DNA from: Paralithodes platypus
Taxonomy: Eukaryota > Arthropoda > Malacostraca > Decapoda > Lithodidae
NCBI GenBank assembly: GCA_032716605.1
Contig: CM064538.1
Coordinates: 20,314,219-20,378,218 of the forward strand
Direction of reading: 5' to 3'
Length of the DNA: 64,000 nucleotides
Below the pieces are notes generated by a model, which had not been told where the DNA came from, searched no databases, and saw nothing but the letters and a program-made list of their open reading frames with translations. Within the stretch, counting starts at the first letter, position 1; the number at the start of each line of letters is the position of its first letter. Positions 10,828 to 21,910 of the stretch are shown one piece after another. The translations under genes were made by a program, and so were the position numbers.

Positions 10828-11325
10828 CTTTGCTCATACAAGACTTTAGACTTGCTTGCAACAAGAAGACAAACGCACAGACAACAGATGTTATATAACA
10901 TCACTAAGACCTTAGTAGACATAGACCAAGATATATATTTACACCCTACAAGTATACGATTTACGAGACGCAGCCACAATCTAAAATACCACACGTATCA
11001 GACAAGCACGGACATATTTAGACAATCATATTTCCCCTGCAGCATCCAAGAGTGGAACCACCTCCCATTTCATGTAGTTAACCCTTTCATTACCGGTGAC
11101 GTCTTTTTAATTATATTTACGGCATATTTAGACGATGTTTTGCAGTTTAAAAAGGATCTGTGGTAGCAAAAAGGGTTAAGTGCAATAGTTCGAAGCCTGT
11201 TAATTGTTGGAGGCCCTTTTTAAACTGAATAAGTCTAAATATAGCTAGAATACAATACAAATAGACGTAGCCGGTACAGAAGGGGTTAATAGCCCCACCC
11301 TTGATTATTTTAGAACTATATATAC
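10828..11325 (+). pseudogene. LINE ORF2 C-terminal relic split by an A element
   Basis: The plus-strand frame from about 10840 reads LLATRRQTHRQQMLYNITKT, followed by LVDIDQDIYL and STDIFRQSYFPCSIQEWNHLPFHVV. This matches the R..HRL.MLYKI..GLVDI..., FFPRTI.DWN.LP..V pattern of LINE ORF2 C termini. The frame is broken at 11078-11289 by element A2. Joining the flanks at a single TTAA restores HVVN.PTLDYF, the expected continuation. 5'-truncated and non-functional. Confidence 0.7.
11082..11285 (+). mobile_element. Family A TTAA element, copy A2, inside a LINE relic
   Basis: A 204-bp insertion with TTAA at 11078 and 11286. Ends are CCCTTTCATTACCGGTGACG and, on the reverse strand, CCCCTTCTGTACCGGCTACG. 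The inner fold-back pairs AAACTGAATAAGTCTAAATA with the ATTTAGACGATGTTTTGCAG side. Confidence 0.9.
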
Positions 11326-11671
11326 CGGTACTCTATTTTTTTTCCAGTGATGCTAAATTGAATCCCTTAGTAGCTGAATTTTCGATACTTAATGGAAATA
11401 TATGAAACTGCTATGGCTGTGTCGTATTAATGCCAAGTTTTCATAATTAACATCATATTTCGCTACAAAATATACCTTATAGTCGAGTAACAGATACAAA
11501 CATGACAATTTAACCTCAGCTGGAAACAAATAGCCTATAGTATCACCAATCATCACCTAATCCTGATCCTGTACACACCAACCCTTAGTCCTTAAGGCAC
11601 AACCCCCGCATATCATGCCGCCCAGGAGCATCCCTCTGCGGCTCCCTCAACGTTAACGTAAAAAAATTCAT

Positions 11672-11786
11672 TGAGATAATCTGCAGCCTTTTAATGTGAA
11701 GACGTCCTTCCTAAGCTGAATAATATCGTCTAATAGTCGTCAGAATATAACGAAAAGGACGTCACCGGTAGGCCTACTGAAAGGCT
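11672..11786 (+). mobile_element. Family A right-half fragment, copy A3
   Basis: CTAAGCTGAATAATATCGTC, ATAACGAAAAGGACGTCACC and GGTAGGCC match the right half of A6. No left half or left TTAA is visible. Confidence 0.65.
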
Positions 11787-12571
11787 TAGGCCTAGCCTAT
11801 TAACAAAAAAAATGCGTCCCAAAAATAATGCAATACAAAGCTATAGCAACTAACACACGTCATTACATAAATACAATACAGCGAATATAATGTATAAATT
11901 GTGGATAGCCCGTTACCATCAGAAATACATAAAACACAAGTTATACAAGTCCCCAAAGACGTGAGAGTTAGGGAGTCCCCGAGTCGGCGTGTGGACTGTG
12001 GGATGTGCGGGAGGGTTGAAGACCAAGCACTTCTCTCTCGCTTCCCAACTTTCCACACCCTCACTTTATCAATCATTTCCCTACATTCACACTCACCTAG
12101 TTCCTTCCTGGCACTCTCAGCATCTTGAAGGAGATATTTACCGACAGACGAAACGCGAACGCACACACAAACGCACGAGAAGATAGAAAACACCGCGACG
12201 AGTATGCACCACAAGGCAGAATGTTGACTTCTGACGACTAGCCTGCTGCACAGGGAGTGGGGAACCGTAGGACTCGTCTTGGATATAGTGCCTGTATTCC
12301 CTTCAAATTCATGGATTCTCCGCTTAATGACGCTCTAAGCGTGAAGGGATGATATACAGATGGCTTAATATTGATAGGAAATGTTAATAATGCCGTAGCA
12401 AGCGAGGGATGCTGGAAAGATATGGACGGACCCGGGAAGACGCATGACGCATGCGCAGTAAGGGAGATGCCAGCAGCTGACTGAGAGATCAGCAAACTCG
12501 GCCAAGGAACTCCAATGCTTGTTCAGTTATTAGGGTTAGAATTTTGTATGGAGCTCCATAACCTCTCTGTA
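11787..12571. other. No gene recognised
   Basis: Short frames on both strands (75-140 codons) overlap one another and contain no familiar motif. Base composition is less AT-rich at 11940-12500 than around it (for example GACCCGGGAAGACGCATGAC). A host exon or promoter cannot be excluded, but nothing supports one. Confidence 0.5.
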
Positions 12572-12575
12572 TTAA

Positions 12576-12796
12576 CCCCTTCTGTACCGGCGACGTCTGT
12601 TTAGCTTTATTTTTGATCTATTTACACGATTTAGTACATTTTAAGTAGGATCTGAAGTAGTATTAATGAGTTTCCAAATGTAAGTAAAAAGGATTATGTG
12701 AGATCGTTCAAATAATTGCTGGAGGCCCTTTTAAAACAATAAAATCGTCTAATAGTAGCCAGATAAAGTTAATAGGGCGTCCCGGTACAGAAGAGG
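12576..12796 (+). mobile_element. Family A TTAA element, copy A4
   Basis: TTAA at 12572 and 12797. Ends are CCCCTTCTGTACCGGCGACG and, on the reverse strand, CCTCTTCTGTACCGGGACG. ATTTACACGATTTAGTACAT on the left pairs loosely with AATCGTCTAATAGTAGCCAG on the right. Confidence 0.88.
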
Positions 12797-13002
12797 TTAA
12801 GGAGCATTTGTATTTTTTGTTTTCGGCTAACGCTAGGAAATTTTACAGCAAAAGGAATACATATACAGTAGAAAAGGGGTTTAACACGAGTAACTTCTAT
12901 TACGGTCGCCATGTTTTCGTGTATATAAGCTAACACCAGACGATTTTATGGAGCTTAGGTGAGGGTAAGGGGTATTTGACCATTCTACCGTTTGCTCTGA
13001 CT

Positions 13003-13072
13003 GACTGCCACATGTGTTTGTTAATTTCATTAATCGAGTTTCGGAGTAAAGTTGGTTGGTGGAGAGAACATA
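13003..13072 (+). mobile_element. SINE family S2 3' fragment
   Basis: TAATTTCATTAATCGAGTTT and AAGTTGGTTGGTG are the reverse complement of the S2 body at 9828-9875. Confidence 0.55.
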
Positions 13073-13252
13073 ATAAATTATTCTAATAATTAAACGATTT
13101 GTTTCAGCTTACAAACAACCTGTCAATTCCTATCGTACGGGTCTTACATAATCCTAAAGATTATTTATTTTCAGCTGAGGGTAAATAGCCATGTCCTCAC
13201 CATGATTACTAGGCTATTATGGAGAATTTGTACCGAAATATGTTGCTATTAA

Positions 13253-13442
13253 CCCCTTCATTACCGTGCCGTCCTTTTAACCTTATTCTGGCTACTATCA
13301 AACGATTGTATGCAGTTTAAAAAGGGTCTCTAACAATTAACAGGCTTCGAACCCTTTTTACTGCCACAAATCCTTGAGCTGCACAAAACCGTCTAAATAT
13401 AGCTACACTAAAATTAAATAGACGTGGCCGGTACAGAAGGGG
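13253..13442 (+). mobile_element. Family A TTAA element, copy A5
   Basis: Left TTAA at 13249; the right one is mutated to TTCA at 13443. Ends are CCCCTTCATTACCGTGCCGT and, on the reverse strand, CCCCTTCTGTACCGGCCACG. It directly abuts the first block of the 33-bp satellite. Confidence 0.85.
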
Positions 13443-13454
13443 TTCATAAATGTT

Positions 13455-13672
13455 TGCTGTATCTTCCCTCTCACTTAACCATAGGCTATTATAACCTTCC
13501 CTCTCACTTATCCATAGGCTATTATACCCTTCCCTCTCACTTAACCATAGGCTATTATACCCTTCCCTCTCACTTAACCATAGGCTATTATACGCTTCCC
13601 TCTCACTTAACCATAGGCTATTATACCCTTCCCTCTCACTTAACCATAGGCTATTATACCCTTCCCTCTCAT
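13455..13672. repeat. 33-bp satellite, small array (6 copies)
   Basis: Six copies of the monomer containing CTTAACCATAGGCTATTATA and CCCTTCCCTCTCA. The 33-bp length gives an open frame with an 11-residue repeat on the plus strand, which is an arithmetic consequence of the period. Confidence 0.97.
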
Positions 13673-15461
13673 GTTACGACTGGGGTTCAAATATATCAGG
13701 GCTCTTATTCATTGGACTAGTAATGGCATAAATGCTACAACGGAAAGCGCTAGCTCCAACCTCTGATGTATATTCCCAGTGAACAAAGAACACAAATACT
13801 CTACAGAGTTCTATATGCAATAATAGGCTATCAAACTCTCAATAAATGTGCGTCTACTCTAGGCTTAATGTAGACAGCCTATTACTACCTATAACCGAAG
13901 GTGCTTGGTTATGGTATGCAAAGTAAGGTGGTAAGAGAAGTTACAGCTTACGTTACTTTAATCAATAAATGTCAGGCACTCCTGCATGAAAGAAAGTGCA
14001 CTAAAGTCCTTCAACACTAACAAGGAATCTTCTTTAAATGTTAGATGCTATAAAGATGCTCGTATCGGAAATGGAACCCAAAAAGGCAGGCAGCGGAACA
14101 ATGCTCGTGCAGGCTATGCACACAAAAAGGCAGAATATATAATGCCGTCGGAGCCAAGAATATTCTAAACACTACAACAATAATAATAATCGCCACGACA
14201 ATGCAGTATTCCTATCAACAAAAAGAGCCTAAGTCGTTTGTGTCTCAATACATCAAACTAGGCTGCGAAATGCTTGTGTAATCATAAACGGGTATACATA
14301 AAAAGAGTAATTGGTTTAATATACTTAATGTCTACTGTGACTGATAAAGTCTAGCTAGCGTCAATGATACGAGATACTGGTGCGCATGGCATGCCGCATA
14401 GCCTAGTGCAAATCTCAAGTCTGTGCGTCAAATATTACGTTATAGGGAAGGGTAGCTCTCTTGAGAAACCTTAATACCGAAGTATTAAGCGTTCTCCTGG
14501 CGTACCTCAAAGACAAACAATCGAGACTAGAACAGTGCAGAATGGTATAGGCAAAAAAGCCCTCATTCGTGCATGCTCTACTCTTAATGGCACACAGACT
14601 AGAATTTACTCAATCAACTCCAGTTCTCAGGTATGTCGTGCAGCTTTTAACTAAAGCCAGCACCCATAGGAAACAATACCTTATAATATCAGACTCCTAG
14701 TCTAGCATTATCTAATCCAGCAGAACACTAATAATTAAAGGAAGCAGTACTAAACAATATGAATGCCAACCAATGCTTCGTGATCAACTTATCTTAACAA
14801 CTAACATACATGGGTTATATCAGACCTTAACACACAATACAACTGGCCAGCATGAAGCTGATTTTGCAGAGTTAACCAGAGGGGGTATAATATTAATAAA
14901 AGGTGGTGAAAGATATGAAAAAAGAGAGAGGTAGGCAGAGGAAAAGATTCTCAAGTGCGGGGCGGAGGACAGGTAGCAAGGAAAAAAGATGGATGCGTTC
15001 TAGAAACCAGATCTGAGGGAGAGAGTGGCGAGGAACTGTATATATACTCGCACTAGCTCGAGGCGCGTGGGAAAAAAGCAGTTACAAGTCCTCTAGCCAC
15101 TAGCAAGGGAGCTAGCAGCATGGTAAGGACCTCTCTCCACCAACCCCCGCGAGGCAGCCAGCCGTGACGTCATCGAGCGGGACAAAAACACTGCGCGCTC
15201 CCTCTCACTCTGTTCTACTCTCTCTCTCTCTCCCAGATCCCATCATTACTAGTTAATGATAAAACATATACTTTACAATTAAATATATAAAGCCTTGACA
15301 TGGGTGAAAACAAAGAGCCTTTCTGGACTGCCCATGACACGAGCTTTCATATGAAATAAAGCACACTCTAATACATAAACTGTAGCCCCATCCACTGCCC
15401 TGGCGATCCTAGCGAGTCACTGTAGGACAAGCCATGCGGTTCTAACGGAGTGGTTAACGTC
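13673..15461. other. Unique spacer between two satellite arrays; promoter-like stretch near 15040-15200
   Basis: No confident gene. At 14986-15235 the sequence is richer in CpG and contains GTATATATACTCGCACTAGC, a CRE-type palindrome TGACGTCA at 15166-15173 within GCCGTGACGTCATCGAG, and a (CT)n tract at 15215-15235. This could be a promoter fragment, but there is no open frame attached. The 13986-14168 frame (60 codons) has no motif. Confidence 0.4.
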
Positions 15462-17970
15462 ACACTCACTTAACCATAGGCTATTATACCCGTCCCTCTC
15501 ACTTAACCATAGGCTATTATACCCTTCCCTCTCACTTAACCATAGGCTATTATACCCTTCCCTCTCACTTAACCATAGGCTATTATACCCTTTCCTCTCA
15601 CTTAACCATAGGCTATTATACCCTTCCCTCTCACTTAACCATAGACTATTATACCCTTCCCTCTCACTTAACCATAGGCTATTATACCCTTCCCTCTCAC
15701 TTAACCATAGGCTATTATACCCTTCCCTCTCACTTAACCATAGGCTATTATACCCTTCCCTCTCACTTAACCATAGGCTATTATACCCTTCCCTCTCACT
15801 TAACCATAGGCTATTATACCCTTCCCTCTCACTTAACCATAGGCTATTATACCCTTCCCTCTCACTTAACCATAGGCTATTATACCCTTCCCTCTCACTT
15901 AACCATAGGCTATTATACCCTTCCCTCTCACTTAACCATAGGCTATTATACCCATCCCTCTAACTTAACCATAGGCTATTATACCCTTCCCTCTCACTTA
16001 ACCATAGACTATTATTCCCTTCCATCTCACTTAACCATAGGCTATTATACCGTTCCCTCTCACTTAACCATAGGCTATTATACCCTTCCCTCTCACTTAA
16101 CCATAGGCTATTATACCCTTCCCTCTCACTTAACCATAGGCTATTATACCCTTCCCTCTCACTTAACCATAGGCTATTATACCCTTCCCTCTCACTTAAC
16201 CATAGGCAATTATACCCTTCCCTCTCACTTAACCATAGGCTATTATACCCTTCCCTCTCACTTAACCATAGGCTATTATACTCTTCCCTCTCACTTAACC
16301 ATAGACTATTATACCCTTCCCTCTCACTTAACCATAGGCTATTATACTCTTCCTCTCACTTAACCATAGGCTATTATACCCTTCCCTCTCACTTAACCAT
16401 AGGCTATTATACCCTTCCCTCTCACTTAACCATAGGCTATTATACCCTTCCCTCTCACTTAATCATAAGCTATTATTCCCTTCCCTCTCACTTAACCATA
16501 GGCTATTATACCCTTCCCTCTCACTTAACCATAGGCAATTATACCCTTCCCTCTCACTTAACCATAGGCTATTATACCCTTCCCTCTCACTTAACCATAG
16601 GCTATTATACCCTTCCCTCTCACTTAACCATAGACTATTATACCCTTCCCTCTCACTTAACCATAGGCTATTATACTCTTCCTCTCACTTAACCATAGGC
16701 TATTATACCCTTCCCTCTCACTTAACCATAGGCTATTATACCCTTCCCTCTCACTTAACCATAGGCTATTATACCCTTCCCTCTCACTTAATCATAAGCT
16801 ATTATACCCTTCCCTCTCACTTAACCATAGGCTATTATACCCTTCCCTCTCACTTAACCATAGGCTATTATACCCTTCCCTCTCACTTAACCATAGGCTA
16901 TTATACCCTTCCCTCTCACTTAACCATAGGCTATTATACCCTTCCCTCTCACTTAACCATAGGCTATTATACCCTTCCCTCTCACTTAACCATAGGCTAT
17001 TATACCCTTCCCTCTCACTTAACCATAGGCTATTATACCCTTCCCTCTCACTTAACCATAGGCTATTATACCCTTCCCTCTCACTTAACCATAGGCTATT
17101 ACACCCTTCCCTCTCACTTAACCATAGGCTATTATACCCTTCCCTCTCACTTAACCATAGGCTATTATACCCTTCCCTCTCACTTATAACCATAAACCTT
17201 TATACCCTTCCCTCTCACTTATCCATAGGCTATTATACCCTTCCCTCTCACTTAACCATAGGCTATTATACCCTTCCCTCTCACTTAACCATAGGCTATT
17301 ATACCCTTCCCTCTCACTTATAACCATAAACTTTTATACCCTTCCCTCTCACTTAACATAGGCTATTATACCCTTCCCTCTCACTTAACCATAGGCTATT
17401 ATACCCTTCCCTCTCACTTAACCATAGGCTATTATACCCTTCCCTCTCACTTAACCATAGGCTATTATACCCTTCCCTCTCACTTAACCATAGGCTATTA
17501 TACCCTTCCCTCTCACTTAACCATAGGCTATTATACCCTTCCCTCTCACTTAACCATAGGCTATTATACCCTTCCTTCTCACTTAAGCATAGGCTATTAT
17601 ACCCTTCCCTCTCACTTAACCATAGGCTATTATACCCTTCCCTCTCACTTAACCATAGGCTATTATACCCTTCCCTCTCACTTAACCATAGGCTATTATA
17701 CCCTTCCCTTTCACTTATAACCATAAACTTTTATACCCTTCCCTCTCACTTATCCATAGGCTATTATACCCTTCCCTCTCACTTAACCATAGGCTATTAT
17801 ACCCTTTCCTCTCACTTAACCATAGGCTATTATACCCTTCGCTCTCACTTAACCATAGGCTATTATACCCTTCCCTCTCACTTAACCATAGGCTATTATA
17901 CACTTCCCTCTCACTTAACCATAGGCTATTATACCCTTCGCTCTCACGTAACCATAGGCTATACATAAGA
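15462..17970. repeat. 33-bp satellite, main array (~75 copies)
   Basis: Same monomer as 13455-13672. Diagnostic variants (GGCAATTA, CATAGACTATTATACC, TACTCTTCCTCTCAC, AATCATAAGC) recur 329 bp apart at 16203/16532, 16302/16631 and 16461/16790, showing a ten-monomer higher-order duplication. TATAACCATAAAC variants occur at about 17188, 17320 and 17716. The minus strand is open for long stretches as an 11-residue repeat (SEREGYNSLWL); composition and regularity argue against a real protein. Confidence 0.97.
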
Positions 17971-18000
17971 GCAGTTGGGTGTAGTACGTGATTAGATTAA

Positions 18001-18207
18001 CCCCTTCTGTACCGGCCAAGTCTTTATTATTTGATTTCGGCTACATTTAGAAGATTTTATGAGGCTTAGGAAGGATATATGGTAGCTAAAAGCACTAATT
18101 GAGATAACAGGTGGCATTTTAAGGGGTAGACGTCCTTCCTATGCTGAACAAAATATTTTAATAGGTGCCACAATATAATGAAAAGGACGTCACCGGTACA
18201 GAAAGGG
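18001..18207 (+). mobile_element. Family A TTAA element, copy A6
   Basis: TTAA at 17997 and 18208. Ends are CCCCTTCTGTACCGGCCAAG and, on the reverse strand, CCCTTTCTGTACCGGTGACG. It lies 25 bp past the end of the 33-bp array. Confidence 0.9.
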
Positions 18208-18280
18208 TTAATATCCATTATTCGATATATATATATTTATATATATATATATATAACGTAGTCAGGTGCTATACTTATAA

Positions 18281-18395
18281 CTACCTTGATGGTGTAATGG
18301 TTAGTGTTTAAAATCTGTATGTGTTAACCCAGGTTCAAATCCCGGTGGATCACATGCTTGCTTTCATTAATTTCTTTGGGAGGTGTTTGGTGTTG
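18281..18395 (+). mobile_element. tRNA-derived SINE (family S1), plus strand
   Basis: The A-box-like TGGTGTAATGGTTAGTG at 18290 and B-box-like GGTTCAAATCC at 18343 are at tRNA spacing, followed by the S1 body (GCTTTCATTAATTTC). The acceptor stem does not close, so it is a SINE rather than a tRNA gene. Confidence 0.65.
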
Positions 18396-18497
18396 AAATG
18401 AAATAAAAATTGAATACAATAGATTAACTTGCTCATGTAGTAATGTACACCCTATGAGGTGGATTATGATTTTATTTATAAATTTGATTTTGCTTAA

Positions 18498-19364
18498 GGG
18501 GGGTCACCGGCCTTTTTTAATCTTTTTCTCCTTTTCTCTCTTTCCCTGGCTTGTATCCATTCGGCCCCATTCAGCCAACTGTTTTAACACCTTACGATCG
18601 GGCCCGTCAGTTTTTTTCCACTACGCGCCCAGCGGATGTTGTTTTTACCCTAAATGGCCTTGTTTCCGTGCTCTTTTTCATGCATAAACAAGAGCCAGAG
18701 CGTAATACAATTATGTATCCCTGAAAGGGCGTAAATTGAGCTTTCCAATGACACCAGAACCATCCTTCTACGACCACGCGTTCTCTTGCAACGATCGTGC
18801 AACACGAGTGCAAAATCCCTAAAATAAGGTAATTTCCTGACATAATTCCCTGTGTGGCGAGGTAGGGAGGGTGGAGTAGTGTGGAGTAGATGTAAGTAGG
18901 CACGCGGGGTCCGTGCCGAGCGGTCATGAGGCAACCTATGCTCCTTCCGTCGCTCGTCTCTCTCTCACGGCCATTCTTTCTCAAAAATTGCACACAGACT
19001 TAAGTCGGTCCCCGCCACATAGTCCAGTTTTTAGATACGGACTTAAGTCAGGCCCCGCTAATTAGGGGTTAAGACGTTTTTCCCCATCCAGGTGTCGATT
19101 TCTTCCCGGCGAGCGATGGCGAGCCAGCATTGTATGGAGAAATACGGCTTCGCCGGAGAAATTTTTCTATCGAAAAATGTACAAATTTAGCTTGCTGTCA
19201 AAACAAAAATATATATATATATATGTTGGCTCGCTACCGCTCGCAAGGAAAATAATGACACCTGGATGGGGGTAAACGTCTTAAAACAGTAGGATGAATG
19301 GGACCGAATGGATACAAGCCAAAGAGAGAGGGAGAGAAAGAGAAAAATAGCGAGGTGGGCTCCC
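18498..19364 (+). mobile_element. Family B TTAA element, copy B3, with nested insertion
   Basis: TTAA at 18494 and 19365. After removing 18588-19068 plus one TTAA, the remaining 382 bp is an ordinary B element: GGGGGTCACCGGCC at the left, GGCGAGCGATGGCGAGCC core, GCGAGGTGGGCTCCC at the right, inverted halves intact. Confidence 0.88.
18588..19068. mobile_element. TTAA insertion N nested in B3
   Basis: A 481-bp sequence lies between two TTAAs (18584 and 19069) that correspond to one TTAA (in TGTTTTAAGACG) of intact B copies. Ends are CACCTTACGATCGGGCC and, on the reverse strand, CCCCTAATTAGCGGGGCC, an imperfect inverted repeat. A minus-strand frame of 128 codons has no recognised motif and is probably chance. 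Only copy of this family in the window. Confidence 0.8.
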
Positions 19365-19458
19365 TTAAGCGTTGTTTCCACATAGCGATATTGATGAGTT
19401 TTGTCTTTATACTGTGTTCGTCCCAGTTTTTGTTTGTTTGTTTTGCAAGTTTTACATG

Positions 19459-19463
<5 letters not shown>

Positions 19464-19496
<33 letters not shown>

Positions 19497-19506
19497 TATA
19501 TTATAT
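19464..19506. repeat. TA-rich microsatellite
   Basis: (TA)n with ATATTATATATTATATAT interruptions. Confidence 0.9.
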
Positions 19507-19545
19507 ATGACGCAGAGACAGAGAAGTTTCATATATTGGCATTAA

Positions 19546-19651
19546 CCCCGTCTGTACCGCGGTCCTTTTAACTTTATTCTGGCTACTATTAGACGATTTT
19601 ATTAAGTTTAGAACAGGCCTTCAGCAATTAACAGGCTTCACATTATCTACC
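19546..19651 (+). mobile_element. Family A copy A7, left half
   Basis: Starts at TTAA 19542 with CCCCGTCTGTACC and follows A1 through GCAATTAACAGGCTTC and ATTATCTACC. It stops at TTAA 19652, the position of the internal TTAA of A1 (10496). The missing half resumes at 38557. Confidence 0.88.
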
Positions 19652-19904
19652 TTAAAGGTGGTGATGCATGAATTAACACATTTACTTTTTATCGTGGTTG
19701 AGAGGTTCTACAGGAGCTGATAAATAACTGGTTATATATAATTTACCAAAAATATCACTCCGTAATGGCAAAAAAAACATTATTAACAATACGCACTGGC
19801 AACGATGTGTGACGTCACACCAGGAATAGAGTGCGAAAATATTTGGGAATGAATTAATTTCACGTCAGTCACGGGCAGTGCCTCCTCACCCCTCGTCAGG
19901 AGTG

Positions 19905-20243
19905 GTTATGTTTGCCGAACTGCTGTGTGGTATTTGGGTGTTTTAACACACCTGGACCATGTACTGTATATGTCTTTATAAATTTCCTGAGGAAGAACAG
20001 TATGTTAGAAAATGGTATGTTTTTGTCAACCAGACAAGAATTTGGAATGAAAAGCCAAAGTCTAGCTGTAGGCCTAGGCTGTGTAGCCTACTTTACATTT
20101 CGAGGAGAGTGCATTGCCTATTGCTAAACCATTCACCATTGCAGAGGCCAGCAGCAATGAAACGTCAAATTCAATATTGGTTGCATTCAAGGAGACTACT
20201 GCAGGACTTACCTCTGACCGGGTATAGGCCTAGACTATCCTAG
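19905..20243 (+). pseudogene. THAP-type zinc-finger domain relic, frameshifted
   Basis: Frame one from 19912 gives PNCCVVFGCFNTPG, the C-x4-C start typical of THAP domains just after an N-terminal Met. After a shift near 19955, frame two gives YKFPEEEQYVRKW, then VFVNQTRIWNEKP and SSCRPRLCS, which is the FP....W...VR..W.P....LCS.HF spacing of THAP. The expected His after LCS is lost (LCSLLY), and no ATG is in frame (an ATG two bases upstream is out of frame). THAP domains bind DNA in P-element- and Kolobok-type transposases as well as host factors. Its place about 250 bp inside the left end, pointing inward, fits the first exon of this element's transposase. The rest of such a protein was not found. 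Confidence 0.6.
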
Positions 20244-20766
20244 TGTTTACTATACCCCTTTGAAATGACATTAGCCTAACCTAACAACCTTACCTAACCT
20301 ATCCTAATATTATGGGTGGGGGCTGCCACCCCCGCTGTTTTACGTCTTTGACTTAGCCTAGATATTTGGTGTAGGCTATTTGTATGTGAAGTGGGTATTT
20401 TTTCAATTTATCAATAACGAAAATCCTCCATGAGGACTAGCCTTAGCCTAGCCTATATGGCAAATCTATTGGTGCCTATTTTCCCTAATAAATTGTTTCT
20501 CATAACGCTGCAGTAGGCCTAGGCTAGTGTCGTTTAAAATAACCCCTAGGCTAAGGCTAGTGCAGTTTATGACATTTAGGCTACTAGCCTAATCTTTCGC
20601 AGTAGCCTATAGGCTATGCTACTGGCTAGGTCGAACAATTGAATTATTAGCCTATTATTATTATTACACTTAGCCTAGGTGAGCCTATGGACAACTTATG
20701 ATATTGGTAAATTTCTATAAGTGCACCATCATGAGTTTTTATTAGTAGGCTAAACATACTTTTCTG
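20244..20766. other. AGGCCTA-rich spacer, no gene
   Basis: Dense in TAGGCCTAGGCT, TAGCCTA and related self-complementary words, with a TGGGTGGGGGCTGCCACCCC stem at 20311. A similar texture returns at 37150-37900 near the other end of the giant element. Confidence 0.55.
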
Positions 20767-21382
20767 GGGAAGGATATAGGGGATGGATGTAGATTCCGGG
20801 CGTACGGTCGTCATGTTTTCATAGGGCGATCGCCGCGGTTAACTTCGCGTCTATTTTGACGGCGTTTTTTTTAGGTTATTTGCCCACTGCTGGCAGTATA
20901 AATGATGATGACAATATGTCATGGGTGGGGGGGGGTTGAGCCCTCAACATATTATTGTATCCAAAGGCAGTCAAAATAGATGGGAACATGATGGCAAAGG
21001 TTCGACGCCACTACGGCCTACACGTAGTGTAAACAAGGCTGGCGGTACGCCCGAACTCTACGTTCTACCCGGATATAGTATCCGGGTGTACAGGCCGACG
21101 GTCGGCATGATTACATAGCCTAGGTTGATAAATTGCTGTTAAGTTCCCATCTATTTTGTCATGTTGTTACAGTTGTTTGCCCCCTGCTGGCAATATATAT
21201 GAGGATGACAATAGGCTAAGTCATGGGGGGGGGGGGTGAGAGGGGGCAAAGTCCCCCCTGGCCCCTCAACTTATTATTGTAAACCATGTAAGTCAAAATA
21301 GATGGGAACCTGATCGCGAGCGTCTGTGTAGTGTAATCAAGGCGGGCGGTTTTACGGTAAACCCGCATACTACATCCTTGCC
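20767..21382 (+). mobile_element. Family J element, tandem dimer J1
   Basis: Two J units joined near 21070. Each has GGATGTAG...GGGCGTACGGTCG at one end, CGTCTATTTTGACGGC arms, a GCCC.CTGCTGGCA...ATGATGACAATA centre with a G run, and GGCGGTACGCCCG...CATCCTTGCC at the other. J folds into a long hairpin and carries no coding sequence. Flanks CTTTTCTG and CTTTCTGC are a possible decayed 8-bp duplication. Confidence 0.75.
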
Positions 21383-21902
21383 CTTTCTGCTATATTTTAA
21401 TGCTAGACCTATGTGTGTATTTTGATTATTTCGTACTAGTCTAGAAGTGTTGGTGGCTTGGTGTCAATTTATCACTAGCCTATATTTTCGCCGTGAACAC
21501 AATTTCTGGTACTGTACTCCTACCTGTAAAGCAGAATGTACATCCCTGGGCCCTGGCACTAGTCCATTACCTAGGTACGGTACTAATATGTGCACAGGCG
21601 CCTGTAAGAGTAAAGTCTGTGATAGATCCACCACTTCTTGTGTTTGAATCCCAGTTTTGTTGACTATCTAGCCGATCCTGGCGATCCGTTCATATCAACT
21701 CGTGCGCGGGATTATCATATCTGTATTTGGTTGATGCCCCGTAATGGCAACATAGATGATGATTACACTAAGTTCTGAGGGGGTGAGTGCCCTCCCTCAA
21801 CCAATCTTATAATGATTCGGATCCCTGATTAGGCCCCCTTGAAAGAAAAACTAAATGGAGCAAATTGTTACCTCGACTTTGTGCGATTTGCTTACTTTAG
21901 GG
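21383..21902. other. No gene recognised
   Basis: Spacer between J1 and J2. A 66-codon plus-strand frame at 21447-21647 is Cys-rich (for example HNFWYCTPTCKAECTS) but unrecognised and short; chance is likely. Confidence 0.4.
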
Positions 21903-21910
21903 TAAATAAA

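Noticed and set aside
11901..12214. Overlapping 75-140-codon frames as a host gene
   Set aside because: Frames on opposite strands overlap fully and neither shows a recognisable domain; splice structure cannot be supported.
16792..17966. Long minus-strand open frames with an 11-residue repeat (SEREGYNSLWL)
   Set aside because: They are a consequence of a 33-bp period; the array is non-coding satellite with random breaks, and other frames are just as regular.
18281..18355. Possible tRNA gene on the plus strand
   Set aside because: The acceptor stem does not close; the body matches other S1 SINE copies.
18607..18993. 128-codon minus-strand frame inside insertion N as a transposase
   Set aside because: No catalytic or zinc-finger motif; the element is only 481 bp.
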